Source: Gryganskiella cystojenkinii (lineage: Eukaryota > Mortierellomycota > Mortierellomycetes > Mortierellales > Mortierellaceae). From it: a stretch of 10,341 nt of DNA. The translations under genes and the position numbers were made by a program. The stretch is taken from the NCBI GenBank assembly GCA_015852425.1, contig JAAAIG010001126.1, positions 1 to 10,341 on the forward strand, written 5' to 3'. Of the stretch, positions 1 to 7,144 are shown one piece after another. The notes below the pieces were generated by a model, which worked only from the letters and a program-made list of their open reading frames with translations, searched no databases and was not told where the DNA came from. Every line of letters starts with the position of its first letter. The stretch's first letter is position 1.

Positions 1-52
1 ACCAACCTCCTGATTAACAGTCAGACGCGCTAACCAATTGCGCCACGGAAGC
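1..52 (-). tRNA. tRNA-Asn (anticodon GUU), 3' part cut by the window edge
   Basis: Read on the minus strand from base 52, the sequence gives a 7-nt acceptor strand (GCTTCCG), the TG linker, a GCGC D-stem with an AATTGGTTA loop closed by GCGC, and a TCTGA anticodon stem with loop CTGTTAA (bases 20-14). The anticodon GTT lies at 18-16. The A-box of the internal Pol III promoter (TGGCGCAATTGG) is present. The variable loop begins, but the T-arm with the B-box and the 3' acceptor strand lie outside the window. The body matches the eukaryotic tRNA-Asn pattern closely. No intron is seen after the anticodon in the visible part. It is downstream of, and on the same strand as, the phosphatase gene. 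Confidence 0.93.
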
Positions 53-118
53 TTAAACAGATGTTGTTTCGTGATGGAGAGCAGATCCGTCTTTGAACTT
101 GGAAAGCGAAGGCACGAT

Positions 119-148
119 CACGTGACAAACTAAGCCACAAATCACGTG
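119..148. promoter_or_regulatory. Pair of CACGTG E-box motifs
   Basis: Two copies of ATCACGTG have their CACGTG cores at 119-124 and 143-148, with starts 24 bp apart. CACGTG is the core bound by bHLH factors such as Cbf1 and Pho4 in other fungi. The pair lies 67-96 bp upstream of the tRNA-Asn 5' end and about 120 bp beyond the phosphatase stop codon. Only the motifs are visible; binding and any target gene are inference. Confidence 0.3.
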
Positions 149-268
149 TTGGTGGTCACGAGATTCTGGGGGTTTGGGCCAACTACGAAAGGGCCGAAAG
201 GGCAAAACGCATTGTGGGATAGATGGTACCTCTTGATTTCTGTAATAGCAATAATAGCAATGATGATT

Positions 269-274
269 TTTATT
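269..274 (-). terminator. AATAAA poly(A) hexamer overlapping the phosphatase stop codon
   Basis: On the minus strand the last sense codon and the stop read GAA TAA AAA, so an exact AATAAA hexamer spans the TAA stop (270-272). It is the nearest canonical poly(A) signal to the end of the gene and would give a very short 3' UTR. Fungal poly(A) signals are loose, so use of this hexamer is inferred. Confidence 0.35.
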
Positions 275-2606
275 CCTCGCGGGGCGTAGGGTGGAGTTTG
301 TTGACGATGATGGGGTATTTCTGGACACCAACATGGTTCAGGTTCTCGACTCGGATTGTAAACTTCAACTGACTCTGGTCCGTGAGCTCGCGGACCGCGC
401 ACCAGTTGCGACGGTTCAACAACTTCTTGTACTCGAGCTTTGTACCATCGACGTCCTGATGGAAAATCTCGGTCATTTGCTCCGAGGTTTGGTCGTTGAG
501 GGAGTAGGTCTTTGCGGCACTGTGAAGCATCGAGATGACAGCACCTGGGGGTGGTCCACTATTAAAGGACATTTTTTAGAAATCCGGATGTTTTTATGCT
601 TTGCTTTGTTTCGTTTTCTAAAATCGGATGACAAAGGAAGTACTTACTTGACAATAGCAGATGACACGATTTGGACCATATCGCGGGGATCAGTCAATCT
701 ATCCTGACTTTCGGTACCAAAAAGGCGACCAGCTCCTCCAACATGGACCTGAGGAAAAAAGAAAAATAATATCGTCATTAACGACCTTCTTTTTTCTACG
801 ATACTCAGTGAGAAACAAAGTCAGAAAAGCAAATCAGCCAGGAAAAAACAACTCACATCTCCTCCAACAAAGGTGACACGGACGTTACGCTGGATCGCAA
901 TTGTCTGCAACATCTCGACCAAACGTCTCTTCTCCTCCGTATGCACTGTGCAAGCCCAGGAATCGACCAGATCATCCAACAACTCGGGTCCGAATTGCCC
1001 CAAGACGTTCTCAAAGGCCTTACACTTGCCAAAGATCTTGCCAATCACGCTTCCTCTTGAGAGTTTGTCGCCCATCTTCTCCAACGTGTTCTCAAACAAA
1101 GTTAAGGCAGGATAGACAAGAGGAGTGCCAAGGACAATGACCAAATGGTTCGTAGTGGGTAACAGACGAGTGTTGATCTCTTGTTCGAGCAGAGCATAAG
1201 TCTCGTTGGAGAGAATCGTCTCCTTGGTGCGTTCCGAGCGGGTGTCGGGGAGGACCACCAAGGTTCGAGGACCGAGATGCGTGATGGTGTTCCAACCCTT
1301 GCCCGAAGCTGAGGTCTTAAGGCCGGCCTGGCTGGCCGTGTTGGCATTCGCATGCTGCTGGAACAAGAGGTAGAAACGAGAGGCGGCGGCACCGATACCT
1401 TATGTAGCCATGCAGAGAGGAGAGCGGGAAAAGGAGTAGGAGAAGAAAGGAGAGCATCGGAGTGAGACATGGGATGAGGATATTGAAACTACGCGCTTTG
1501 TTCTGAGCTGGGCAAAGCACCATGACGAACTGACGATGGGCTCTTTGACCACTCTGTTTCAATACTGAGCAAACAAAAATTTCTTTTTTGTCAGTTTGCT
1601 TACCTTGCATCACGCTACACATCTGGTAGTTGGAGGGGTAAGATCCATACCCATCGAGGATATCATGGTCATCCCAAGTGTTGACCGAGGGGATCAATGA
1701 CAAGGCCTTGGAGTACGTTCCTGTCGTGAAGTGTTGAATATAATGTTCAAAGTAATACTTCTCGACCGCATACCGTTTCTCGTTATTGAACTCGGTCGAG
1801 ACCCTGGCATCGTTGTCCATGCCCAACCATTCAACCATCTCTGGGGTCGCGAGGACATCATCGTTGTAGATCTGATCACCACCACCGACCATGGTATGGA
1901 AGGGTCTATGATCATGGGCCATCAACAGATCATCCCAAAGTGGGTTTGCGCCGTGGAAATTCGTCTCTGGATCCTCAACATCGGATGTAAAGCCGTTACA
2001 GGAATAGAAAGCCCAGTTGTGAGCTTCCTCCAACGCAGGCACGTGGAAATTCCACTTTTGACGATGGTACCCCTCGGGGCGTTCACCAGACTCGCCCATC
2101 ACGGATTCCTCAAACCAATACTCGATTTTCTTTTCACGATGGGTCATCATGGCGAGCTGAAGATCATATCTGTAGAAATGGTTTCCTTGCCAGCTCTCGA
2201 GATGACGAGGTTGAGCGTATCCGACCTGCTTCTTGGTGGGGTCACGCATGACCAGCCTTGGGGGGACCTCATCCTTGTCCGTGACAATGAGAGCGGATCC
2301 GATCCAACGACGGTGCCGGACGTTAATATCTTGGAACCGGAGGATAGGGCCGCACTTGAACAAAGTAGAAGGTTGAATAAACTCGTATTCTTGACGAGCA
2401 GCCTCGATTGCGGCATCGTCACAAACGTCCTCGCCATCGAGCAGAGGATCGATAATCTGGCCCTCACGGTCAACAACGACCTCGACGACCTCTTCCTCAC
2501 CCTCACAGGTGTCGCGACCGAGGAGGTGAGTGAACTTGTGACCGAGGTGGGAGACAAAATCGCCAATGGCGGAGAGGTTTGGATGTTCTTTCTGAAAAGA
2601 AGACAT
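270..2606 (-). CDS. PhoD-like metallophosphatase, four exons, 644 aa
   Basis: Exons on the minus strand are 2606-1604, 1398-857, 748-648 and 558-270; together they encode 644 residues. The protein is a PhoD-like metallophosphatase of the fungal cytosolic type (PhoD_2 family by recognition), expected to hydrolyse phosphate esters with bound divalent metals; the substrate is unknown. Visible motifs in order are GGGDQIYND (241-249), WDDHD followed by DGYGSYP (311-324), a DTRSERT segment (about 386-392), LGTPLVYP (about 424-431) and FVGGDVHVGG (511-520), whose Asp and His are typical metal ligands. The second motif sits next to the first splice junction, and FVGGD|VHVGG is rebuilt only by splicing intron 2. 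No signal peptide or membrane segment is seen. The ATG is the first in frame, shortly downstream of a C/T-rich leader. The exon joins rest on reading frame and family resemblance, not on transcript data. Confidence 0.9.
559..647 (-). other. Intron 3 of the phosphatase gene (89 bp)
   Basis: The donor is GTAAGTA (647-641) and the acceptor is TTTAATAG (ending at 559). Splicing joins ATT GTC AA to T GGA CCA and gives SSAIVNGPPPGAV, which keeps the frame and fits the family. A CTAAA branch-like sequence lies about 20 nt before the acceptor. Confidence 0.88.
749..856 (-). other. Intron 2 of the phosphatase gene (108 bp)
   Basis: The donor is GTGAGT (856-851) and the acceptor is a pyrimidine tract ending CCTCAG (ending at 749). 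Splicing joins FVGGD to VHVGGAGRLFG in phase 0 and restores the conserved GGDVH metal-binding motif. Confidence 0.9.
1399..1603 (-). other. Intron 1 of the phosphatase gene (205 bp)
   Basis: The donor is GTAAGC (1603-1598) and the chosen acceptor is ACATAAG (ending at 1399). Joining ATG CAA G to GT ATC GGT gives YQMCSVMQGIGAAASRF, which matches the expected PhoD-like sequence after the WDDHD motif. The acceptor is a weaker AAG type. A better-looking TTTGCTCAG acceptor lies only 39 nt from the donor, but using it would insert sequence unlike the family. The intron has no in-frame stop, so retention would give a 429-residue protein with a foreign tail. Confidence 0.82.
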
Positions 2607-2611
2607 GGTTG

Positions 2612-2627
2612 CACGTTGGATTTTTTG

Positions 2628-2667
<40 letters not shown>

Positions 2668-2755
2668 TGTTAAGGCGGGGGAGAGGAGGGGGTGGGAGAA
2701 GAAGTGGAGAGGAGGAAGAAGGAGAAAAAAATAGTGAGAAAGAGAAGAGAAGCGG
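2612..2755 (-). repeat. (AG)14 microsatellite in the polypyrimidine leader of the phosphatase gene
   Basis: Bases 2633-2660 are an uninterrupted (AG)14 run, and 2661-2755 continue almost purely purine on the plus strand. In the sense direction of the phosphatase gene this is a long C/T tract ending about 25 nt before the ATG. Similar C/T-rich leaders precede the other genes here, so this is probably the core promoter or 5' UTR as well as a simple repeat. Confidence 0.7.
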
Positions 2756-2769
2756 AAGTTGGGGGAGAT

Positions 2770-3970
2770 GCTAGGGATACGGTGGCCCGCGGCATTCTTT
2801 GAAATGATGAGGATTCGGGTACTGTTTCCCAGATAAGACACCACGGTTGCGCCATGAAAAGAATGGAAAATAAGTTGAGAGCCGACACGATGACGGCTCC
2901 CTTCTTTGCACGCACTCGACAATGCTTCAGTAAGTCGGCAGTAAGCGCATCTTGTCTTTCCCTTTCCCTCTCTCTCTATCCCTTTTTGAAGGACCCGAAA
3001 AAAAGGACAAAGCGGTCACCGAGGACAGACAGTAGAGGGACATGGTGTTGTGAAAGAAGGACACCGGAGGAAAGTATGGATCCACAAAGAAACATGTAAA
3101 CGAAATCACCCTTCACGCCAACAAAACCATAAAAAAACCGAGACAGATCCGTTCTCGGTAAAAATGGCCAAGTGATCGTGTTAAACCCAAACAAAGACAA
3201 GACGGCTGACGGAAGAAAACTCTCTTCCTTTACATGCTTTACCGAGGAAAGCGATGGCCATGTATCACTTAAAAAAATAAAAAAAGAATTTTTTGCTCAC
3301 AACGAAGCAGAGGGCGGGCATACAAAATAAAAATAAAAATTGAGGACTAAATGGATTGTGAAAAAGGTTGTTCCTGTCTGGCGAAGGGACCAGACAAAGG
3401 GCAAAGTCAAGGATAGGGTGCACAGGTAATCGTGACCCCCAAACCTACGCCTTACCTACACCGGAGAGCTATGTCACTGAATTGAGTTGTTTTTTTGAGT
3501 TGCGGAGATAAAAGGTGGACGAGCTGTGGAAAGCAAGGAAGAGCGACGACTTTGCAAGAAAACGCGTCTAATCTCTAATACGAGATTATATTAATAGTTC
3601 TTATTTTTACGGAAGGATTTTTTTTGGGAAACTTTGGCCCTAGAAGGCATCATTTATGTTGTGCCTCTGACTATATAATAGTACCAGGTCCTCGCCTGTA
3701 TGAAACGTGACGACATTTCTTAGACTGTCCCAATGTTCAGGCACCCATCCTTGATGCAAGAAAGAAAAATACGCACGTCAAAAACGAGCTCCTCTATAGA
3801 AACGCTAGATTTTTTTTTTCTTCCCATAACCTGGAAAAAAAATGAGCGCATTACTCGTTTATGTCTAAGAGCGAGTTCAAACCTCGTTCACGAGTCCACT
3901 CTCCCCCTTTCGCCTTGTTGCTGGTACTCGACCAATCGTCGGCACAAAAAAAAAGAGGAGCAGTCAGCAA
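2770..3970. other. About 1.2 kb with no supportable gene
   Basis: Short ORFs exist on both strands, but none has a recognisable domain or convincing start context. The stretch holds the upstream region of the phosphatase gene, a C/T-rich run on the plus strand (about 2957-2988), several poly-A and poly-T runs, and two perfect 7-bp inverted repeats: ACCGAGA/TCTCGGT (3137-3143 with 3153-3159) and TAATCTC/GAGATTA (3569-3575 with 3582-3588). A TATATAATAG sequence lies near 3671. A non-coding RNA gene cannot be excluded from sequence alone. Confidence 0.6.
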
Positions 3971-4178
3971 CAATGGCTATGCTTGGGTTCCTACCCGAAG
4001 CCCCAATTGACGCTATTTGCCCTACTAGGCGTGCCATCCCTTGCGGAGCAACTTGTCCCTGTGGACCTTTGCTCCAACCAATAAACATTGTCTGCACTGC
4101 CCCCATAGTCAAACCCAAAGAGTGAGCCACAACCACAAACAAACAAACAGCAAAAAAAAAAAAGGAAGAGAAGCTCAT
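3888..4178 (-). CDS. Weak candidate: 96-aa ORF with a signal-peptide-like N-terminus
   Basis: The minus-strand ORF starts MSFSSFFFFAVCLFVVVAHS, a hydrophobic stretch with a plausible cleavage after AHS, followed by about 75 residues without a recognised domain and with two cysteines. Against it: the Phe run comes from a 12-nt poly-T tract, the n-region lacks basic residues, the leader upstream of its ATG is purine-rich in the sense direction (unlike the other genes here), and its codons are less like those of the neighbours. It overlaps a 50-codon ORF on the plus strand. At most one of the two is likely to be real; no function is proposed. Confidence 0.2.
   Translation of the reverse strand: MSFSSFFFFAVCLFVVVAHSLGLTMGAVQTMFIGWSKGPQGQVAPQGMARLVGQIASIGASGRNPSIAIVADCSSFFLCRRLVEYQQQGERGRVDS
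3973..4125 (+). CDS. Weak candidate: 50-aa cysteine-containing small ORF
   Basis: The ORF starts in a good context (AGCAACAATGGC) and ends at TGA 4123-4125. The product is 50 residues with five cysteines clustered in the middle (CPTRRAIPCGATCPCG and one later) and several prolines. It ends 137 bp before the ATG of the membrane-protein gene on the same strand, so it could be an upstream ORF in that gene's leader, a tiny independent gene, or chance. The frame is open further upstream to 3733, but that part is low-complexity and unconvincing. No family is recognised and no signal peptide is seen. Confidence 0.27.
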   Translation: MAMLGFLPEAPIDAICPTRRAIPCGATCPCGPLLQPINIVCTAPIVKPKE

Positions 4179-4205
4179 TCGTTCCTCTCTTTCTTTCTTT
4201 CTTTC
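4135..4205. repeat. Simple repeats: (CAAA)n, poly-A and (TTTC)n
   Basis: A short CAAA repeat (about 4135-4149) is followed by a 12-nt poly-A run (about 4152-4163) and then a TTTC repeat (about 4190-4205). The last merges into the C/T-rich leader of the membrane-protein gene that starts at 4263. Confidence 0.7.
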
Positions 4206-4262
4206 TAAAGCAAAAATACTTTCCTTCTACCTCTCTTCGCCGCCGCCTCTCTAAAAACCTTC

Positions 4263-5168
4263 ATGTCGCTGCTCCAGAAAACCGCTAGTGTTCATGTGCA
4301 CGGAGTTAGGCACTATGCCTTCATCATTTCCTTTCTCCTCGGACTCAGTCTAGTGGTCATTTACCTATTGCTCTTCTCTTGCAGTTACACCGCGACTGAA
4401 TACAAGGACTGGGTCTGTGATCTAGCGATGATCCAACAATACCAGTTAATAACGCTCTGTCCACACCAAGGCGAATGCACGTTAACAACCTTCAAGAATA
4501 ACAATTTGCTCCAGTATGATGGCAAACCACTCTCTAACTGTACCTCGACCACGACCGCCCTCAATTTTTTGAATCAAAGGGGGATAATGTCTTGGTCCCA
4601 GCTCAGCAACACAATCACCTGCAACGATAGCAAGGTCAACTTTTCGCTGCTGACACTGGCCACACAGGATGGAACGGACAAGATCTTTCGAGAGTCTCAG
4701 AACTTTATCTCGGCCATCGAGGACGATCTGACTGCCCAGAAGGTTACGAATGTAGACGATGTCATATCAGGCATGACTAGCATTTATTGGACAGGTCTAA
4801 ACAACACGCATTACACTCTGGCCCCATCTGCAGGCGGCGAGTACTCCAGAACCTTGGAAGGTTACACCCTGCCAAATTTTGACTCCTGGCTGGCCCCGTT
4901 CATCGATGGTGCTACGATCTCGACAGGGTATATCTGCCACAATTGCTTTACGAACCGAGGTCCGTTCAACGGCGCATTTTGGGCCAAATTCCTGGTCGGT
5001 CTCTCGTCACTCGGTTCGACTATGTTCACCGTCACGGCCATGATCTTAACTTACAAATTCGTGGTGGAATTCCAGGCCAAGGTTCGGGACGAGCTTACAG
5101 GCTCCGAACATGTTTCTACCATTGACAAGGAGGACAGTATACCATTGTATCAAGTCCACCAAGAATGA
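4263..5168 (+). CDS. Orphan two-pass membrane protein with sequon-rich lumenal domain, 301 aa
   Basis: This is an intronless ORF with no recognised family. Residues 1-18 are hydrophilic with three His; 19-40 form a strong membrane segment (AFIISFLLGLSLVVIYLLLF), and 239-268 contain a second one. Between them lies a domain of about 200 residues with seven cysteines (52, 66, 72, 93, 120, 225, 228), the last two as CHNC just before the second segment, and four N-glycosylation sequons (Asn 92, 121, 126, 180). The cysteines and sequons fit a lumenal or extracellular position, with both termini cytosolic. The tail of about 33 residues is charged. The start is the first in-frame ATG after a C/T-rich leader (about 4179-4260). 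The AT-rich stretch after the stop probably holds the 3' end signals. A cell-surface or endomembrane role is inference; ligand and partners are unknown. Confidence 0.8.
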   Translation: MSLLQKTASVHVHGVRHYAFIISFLLGLSLVVIYLLLFSCSYTATEYKDWVCDLAMIQQYQLITLCPHQGECTLTTFKNNNLLQYDGKPLSNCTSTTTALNFLNQRGIMSWSQLSNTITCNDSKVNFSLLTLATQDGTDKIFRESQNFISAIEDDLTAQKVTNVDDVISGMTSIYWTGLNNTHYTLAPSAGGEYSRTLEGYTLPNFDSWLAPFIDGATISTGYICHNCFTNRGPFNGAFWAKFLVGLSSLGSTMFTVTAMILTYKFVVEFQAKVRDELTGSEHVSTIDKEDSIPLYQVHQE

Positions 5169-5240
5169 ACATAAAAATAGAAATATAAATAGACATGGCA
5201 TGCGCGACTATGTTTTTGTCAATGCAGGACCGAATTTCTG

Positions 5241-5306
5241 GATAAAATTATAATTATTGATTTAAATTATATAATAATAATATTATAAAGTTATTCAATA
5301 TTTTTG
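5241..5306. other. Very AT-rich block after the membrane-protein gene
   Basis: About 66 bases are almost entirely A and T (for example ATTATAATTATTGATTTAAA). The block begins some 70 bp after the stop of the membrane-protein gene and ends about 140 bp before the F-box gene start. AATATAAAT-like sequences just before it suit 3' end formation for the upstream gene, and the block may also serve as an open promoter region for the downstream gene. No coding potential is seen. Confidence 0.5.
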
Positions 5307-5338
5307 ATCCAGCTGGTTTGATCAAACTTTGATGCTGG
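5303..5338. promoter_or_regulatory. TTTGAT triplet repeat with a 12-bp palindrome upstream of the F-box gene
   Basis: TTTGAT occurs three times, at 5303, 5317 and 5328. The middle copy sits in the perfect palindrome GTTTGATCAAAC (5316-5327), flanked by CCAGC (5309-5313) and its reverse complement GCTGG (5334-5338). It lies about 110-140 bp upstream of the likely ATG at 5446. The arrangement resembles a binding site for a dimeric factor, but no named motif is recognised. Confidence 0.3.
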
Positions 5339-5445
5339 CAGTGTGACCGACTCAATTGCCATTTGGGCTTTCCTTCTCATTCCGCTCCTTTTCTGTTACA
5401 ACCCGTACATTTTCAAACCGACCTTTCTTCTTTTTAAGACAATTA

Positions 5446-7122
5446 ATGCCGAAACGACAGCGACAAAGCCATCAGGACCAAGACCTGGACCGGAATGCCG
5501 AGCCCCAACCAGTCGTCCGTCGATCTAATCGCCTCCAGCAACGCAAAATAAATGAACCAACCAATGTCGCCCGGAAAGCATTGGCCATCCCTGAAATACT
5601 CAGCTTAATCGGCGAATACTTTAATCGACATACCACCACCGTCTGTCTGCGGGTCTGTAAGACCTGGTATCATGCTTATCTTTTTCGACTGTGGAGAGGC
5701 GTCACTGCCAACGTGGAAATAGCTGGTCCCGGACCCATCTCATCTGTCCTTCAAAAACATGCGCACTTTGTCCGGTCTCTGTTTCTCTTTCAAGAAGGCA
5801 AAGATTTCTCGCCGACAGACGAAGACAGGGAATCTTTCGATCCACAAAAACAACAACAACGCTTGTTAACCTGCCCTAACCTCGCGAGCGTCCACCTGAT
5901 CCATGACACGATACATCTCATTCGGCATGAAGACTCGATCGTCAAGATGCTCCAGAGACATCCCACGATAAAAGACCTGTTCACTCAGGGCGGCACCACG
6001 GACAAAATTTTAGACGCTCTGGAGAAATGCCCTCAGCTGCGGATCCTCCGTTCCCTCAACATGGAAGTCAAGTCACCTCAGGAACAATGGGTCGATCGGT
6101 ATGAATCTCTCTGGTCTCGATTACGAGTCATCCTGTTACGGATCAGATGGTTCCAGGATCAAAGGTTCACGCCCGAAATGCTGAACCGACTTCAAAACGC
6201 AAGAGAAACCAACATTGAGGACCTAACGCTTTTGGTCCAGGGAGGTCAACAGGACATGCTACCAGCAGTCCATATCCTCGTGTCTAAGAGCCCTAACTTG
6301 AAACGACTTACCTGGTTCATTGGTGGGTCTGGATTGAATCAGCAATCGACAGCCATTAAGCTTTTGGCCGAGGGGATCCGAAGCGATCGTGGCAGCAGTC
6401 GACCTCTTCAACAGCTCGAATCTCTCAACCTACCGTGGGCAGAATTCAACAATGCCGATTTTCTGACGCTCCTCCAGGCCACTACTTCGTTGACAGAACT
6501 TAATCTCCTTTCGGGAAGTTTTGACGTTGATTCCTGGAAGGTCCTCAAGGTCGATATTCCACGGCATCTTTGGACGCTCAAGATTTTGGATCTTCGACAG
6601 TGCAAGAACGTCACTGGGAAGATCATTCAAGATGTTCTCTGCTCAATGCTCGCGTTAGAAATATTCTTCGCAGACGCTATCACCGATCTCGATCTCGTGA
6701 ACGACCCTCGACCCTGGGTAGCGACGGGTTTGAAAAAGTTGTCTTTGGCGATTGGACTCTATGATCTCCAGAGACGCGGGTTGATACTCACTCAGCTGGC
6801 TAGACTCGAGTCACTCGAGAGTCTCAACCTTTCAATGAACCTGCTTTGGACGCGTTTCCCAGATGAGAATGAACGACCTCAGGGCTGTCTCTCGCTGGAC
6901 CTGGAAAATGGGTTGGATCAGCTGAAAACCTTGAGACGGTTGCGGACAATTATTGGGCCAGGTCTAAAGTTATCAAAATGGAAAGTAGCTGAGGCTCGGT
7001 GGGTCATTGAATACTGGGTCCGGCTGAGGGCTTTTGAAGGAATTGACCTCACGAACGCGGCCAGGAAGCTGTTGAGGCCACGGTTTCCACCTGTCAGTAA
7101 TGGGTTGCAGATCACTGTGTGA
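5446..7122 (+). CDS. F-box/LRR protein, intronless, 558 aa
   Basis: This is a probable substrate receptor of an SCF ubiquitin ligase: the F-box would bind Skp1 and the C-terminal repeats the target, which is unknown. Numbering from the ATG at 5446, residues 1-34 are basic and polar (MPKRQRQ, RRSNRLQQRK; possible nuclear localisation signal). The F-box lies at about 45-84 (ALAIPEILSLIGEYF, then VCLRVCKTWYHA). The rest holds irregular leucine-rich repeats, for example LESLNLPWAEF, LTELNLLSG, LKILDLRQCKNV, LKKLSLAIGLY and LESLNLSMN. The frame is open 30 codons further upstream to an ATG at 5356, but that part is coded by the C/T-rich leader, so the internal ATG, directly before the basic region, is preferred. 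The gene faces the F-box gene ending at 7777. An AATAAA lies 17 nt after the stop. The length and layout suit the large F-box/LRR families of Mortierellomycotina. Confidence 0.88.
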   Translation: MPKRQRQSHQDQDLDRNAEPQPVVRRSNRLQQRKINEPTNVARKALAIPEILSLIGEYFNRHTTTVCLRVCKTWYHAYLFRLWRGVTANVEIAGPGPISSVLQKHAHFVRSLFLFQEGKDFSPTDEDRESFDPQKQQQRLLTCPNLASVHLIHDTIHLIRHEDSIVKMLQRHPTIKDLFTQGGTTDKILDALEKCPQLRILRSLNMEVKSPQEQWVDRYESLWSRLRVILLRIRWFQDQRFTPEMLNRLQNARETNIEDLTLLVQGGQQDMLPAVHILVSKSPNLKRLTWFIGGSGLNQQSTAIKLLAEGIRSDRGSSRPLQQLESLNLPWAEFNNADFLTLLQATTSLTELNLLSGSFDVDSWKVLKVDIPRHLWTLKILDLRQCKNVTGKIIQDVLCSMLALEIFFADAITDLDLVNDPRPWVATGLKKLSLAIGLYDLQRRGLILTQLARLESLESLNLSMNLLWTRFPDENERPQGCLSLDLENGLDQLKTLRRLRTIIGPGLKLSKWKVAEARWVIEYWVRLRAFEGIDLTNAARKLLRPRFPPVSNGLQITV

Positions 7123-7138
7123 CAAAAAAGTCCAAAAA

Positions 7139-7144
7139 AATAAA
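7139..7144 (+). terminator. AATAAA poly(A) signal of the plus-strand F-box gene
   Basis: An exact AATAAA begins 17 nt after the TGA stop (7120-7122), within an A-rich stretch. It is the first canonical hexamer downstream of the gene; use is inferred. Confidence 0.45.

Noticed and set aside
291..707. 138-codon plus-strand ORF
   Set aside because: Antisense to the last exons and intron 3 of the phosphatase gene; no domain.
2611..2616. CACGTT, a possible Pho4-type half site, just before the phosphatase ATG
   Set aside because: A single 6-bp match within the leader, close to the ATG, is easily chance and too far downstream to act as an upstream activating site.
1731..2774. 347-codon plus-strand ORF
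   Set aside because: It lies antisense to exon 1 of the phosphatase gene, whose motifs are clear; its product has no recognisable domain and ends in purine-repeat-coded Arg/Glu runs.
2503..2922. Minus-strand ORF with a long Ser-Leu run
   Set aside because: The run is coded by the (AG)14 microsatellite and its extension, and the rest overlaps the phosphatase start in another frame.
2854..3099. 81-codon plus-strand ORF
   Set aside because: Low-complexity Ser/Leu and Lys/Arg composition, no domain and no conserved look.
3871..3887. T-arm-like sequence: GCGAG, loop TTCAAAC, CTCGT
   Set aside because: It resembles a tRNA T-stem and B-box, but no A-box, D-arm, anticodon arm or matching acceptor strand is found at the right distance upstream.
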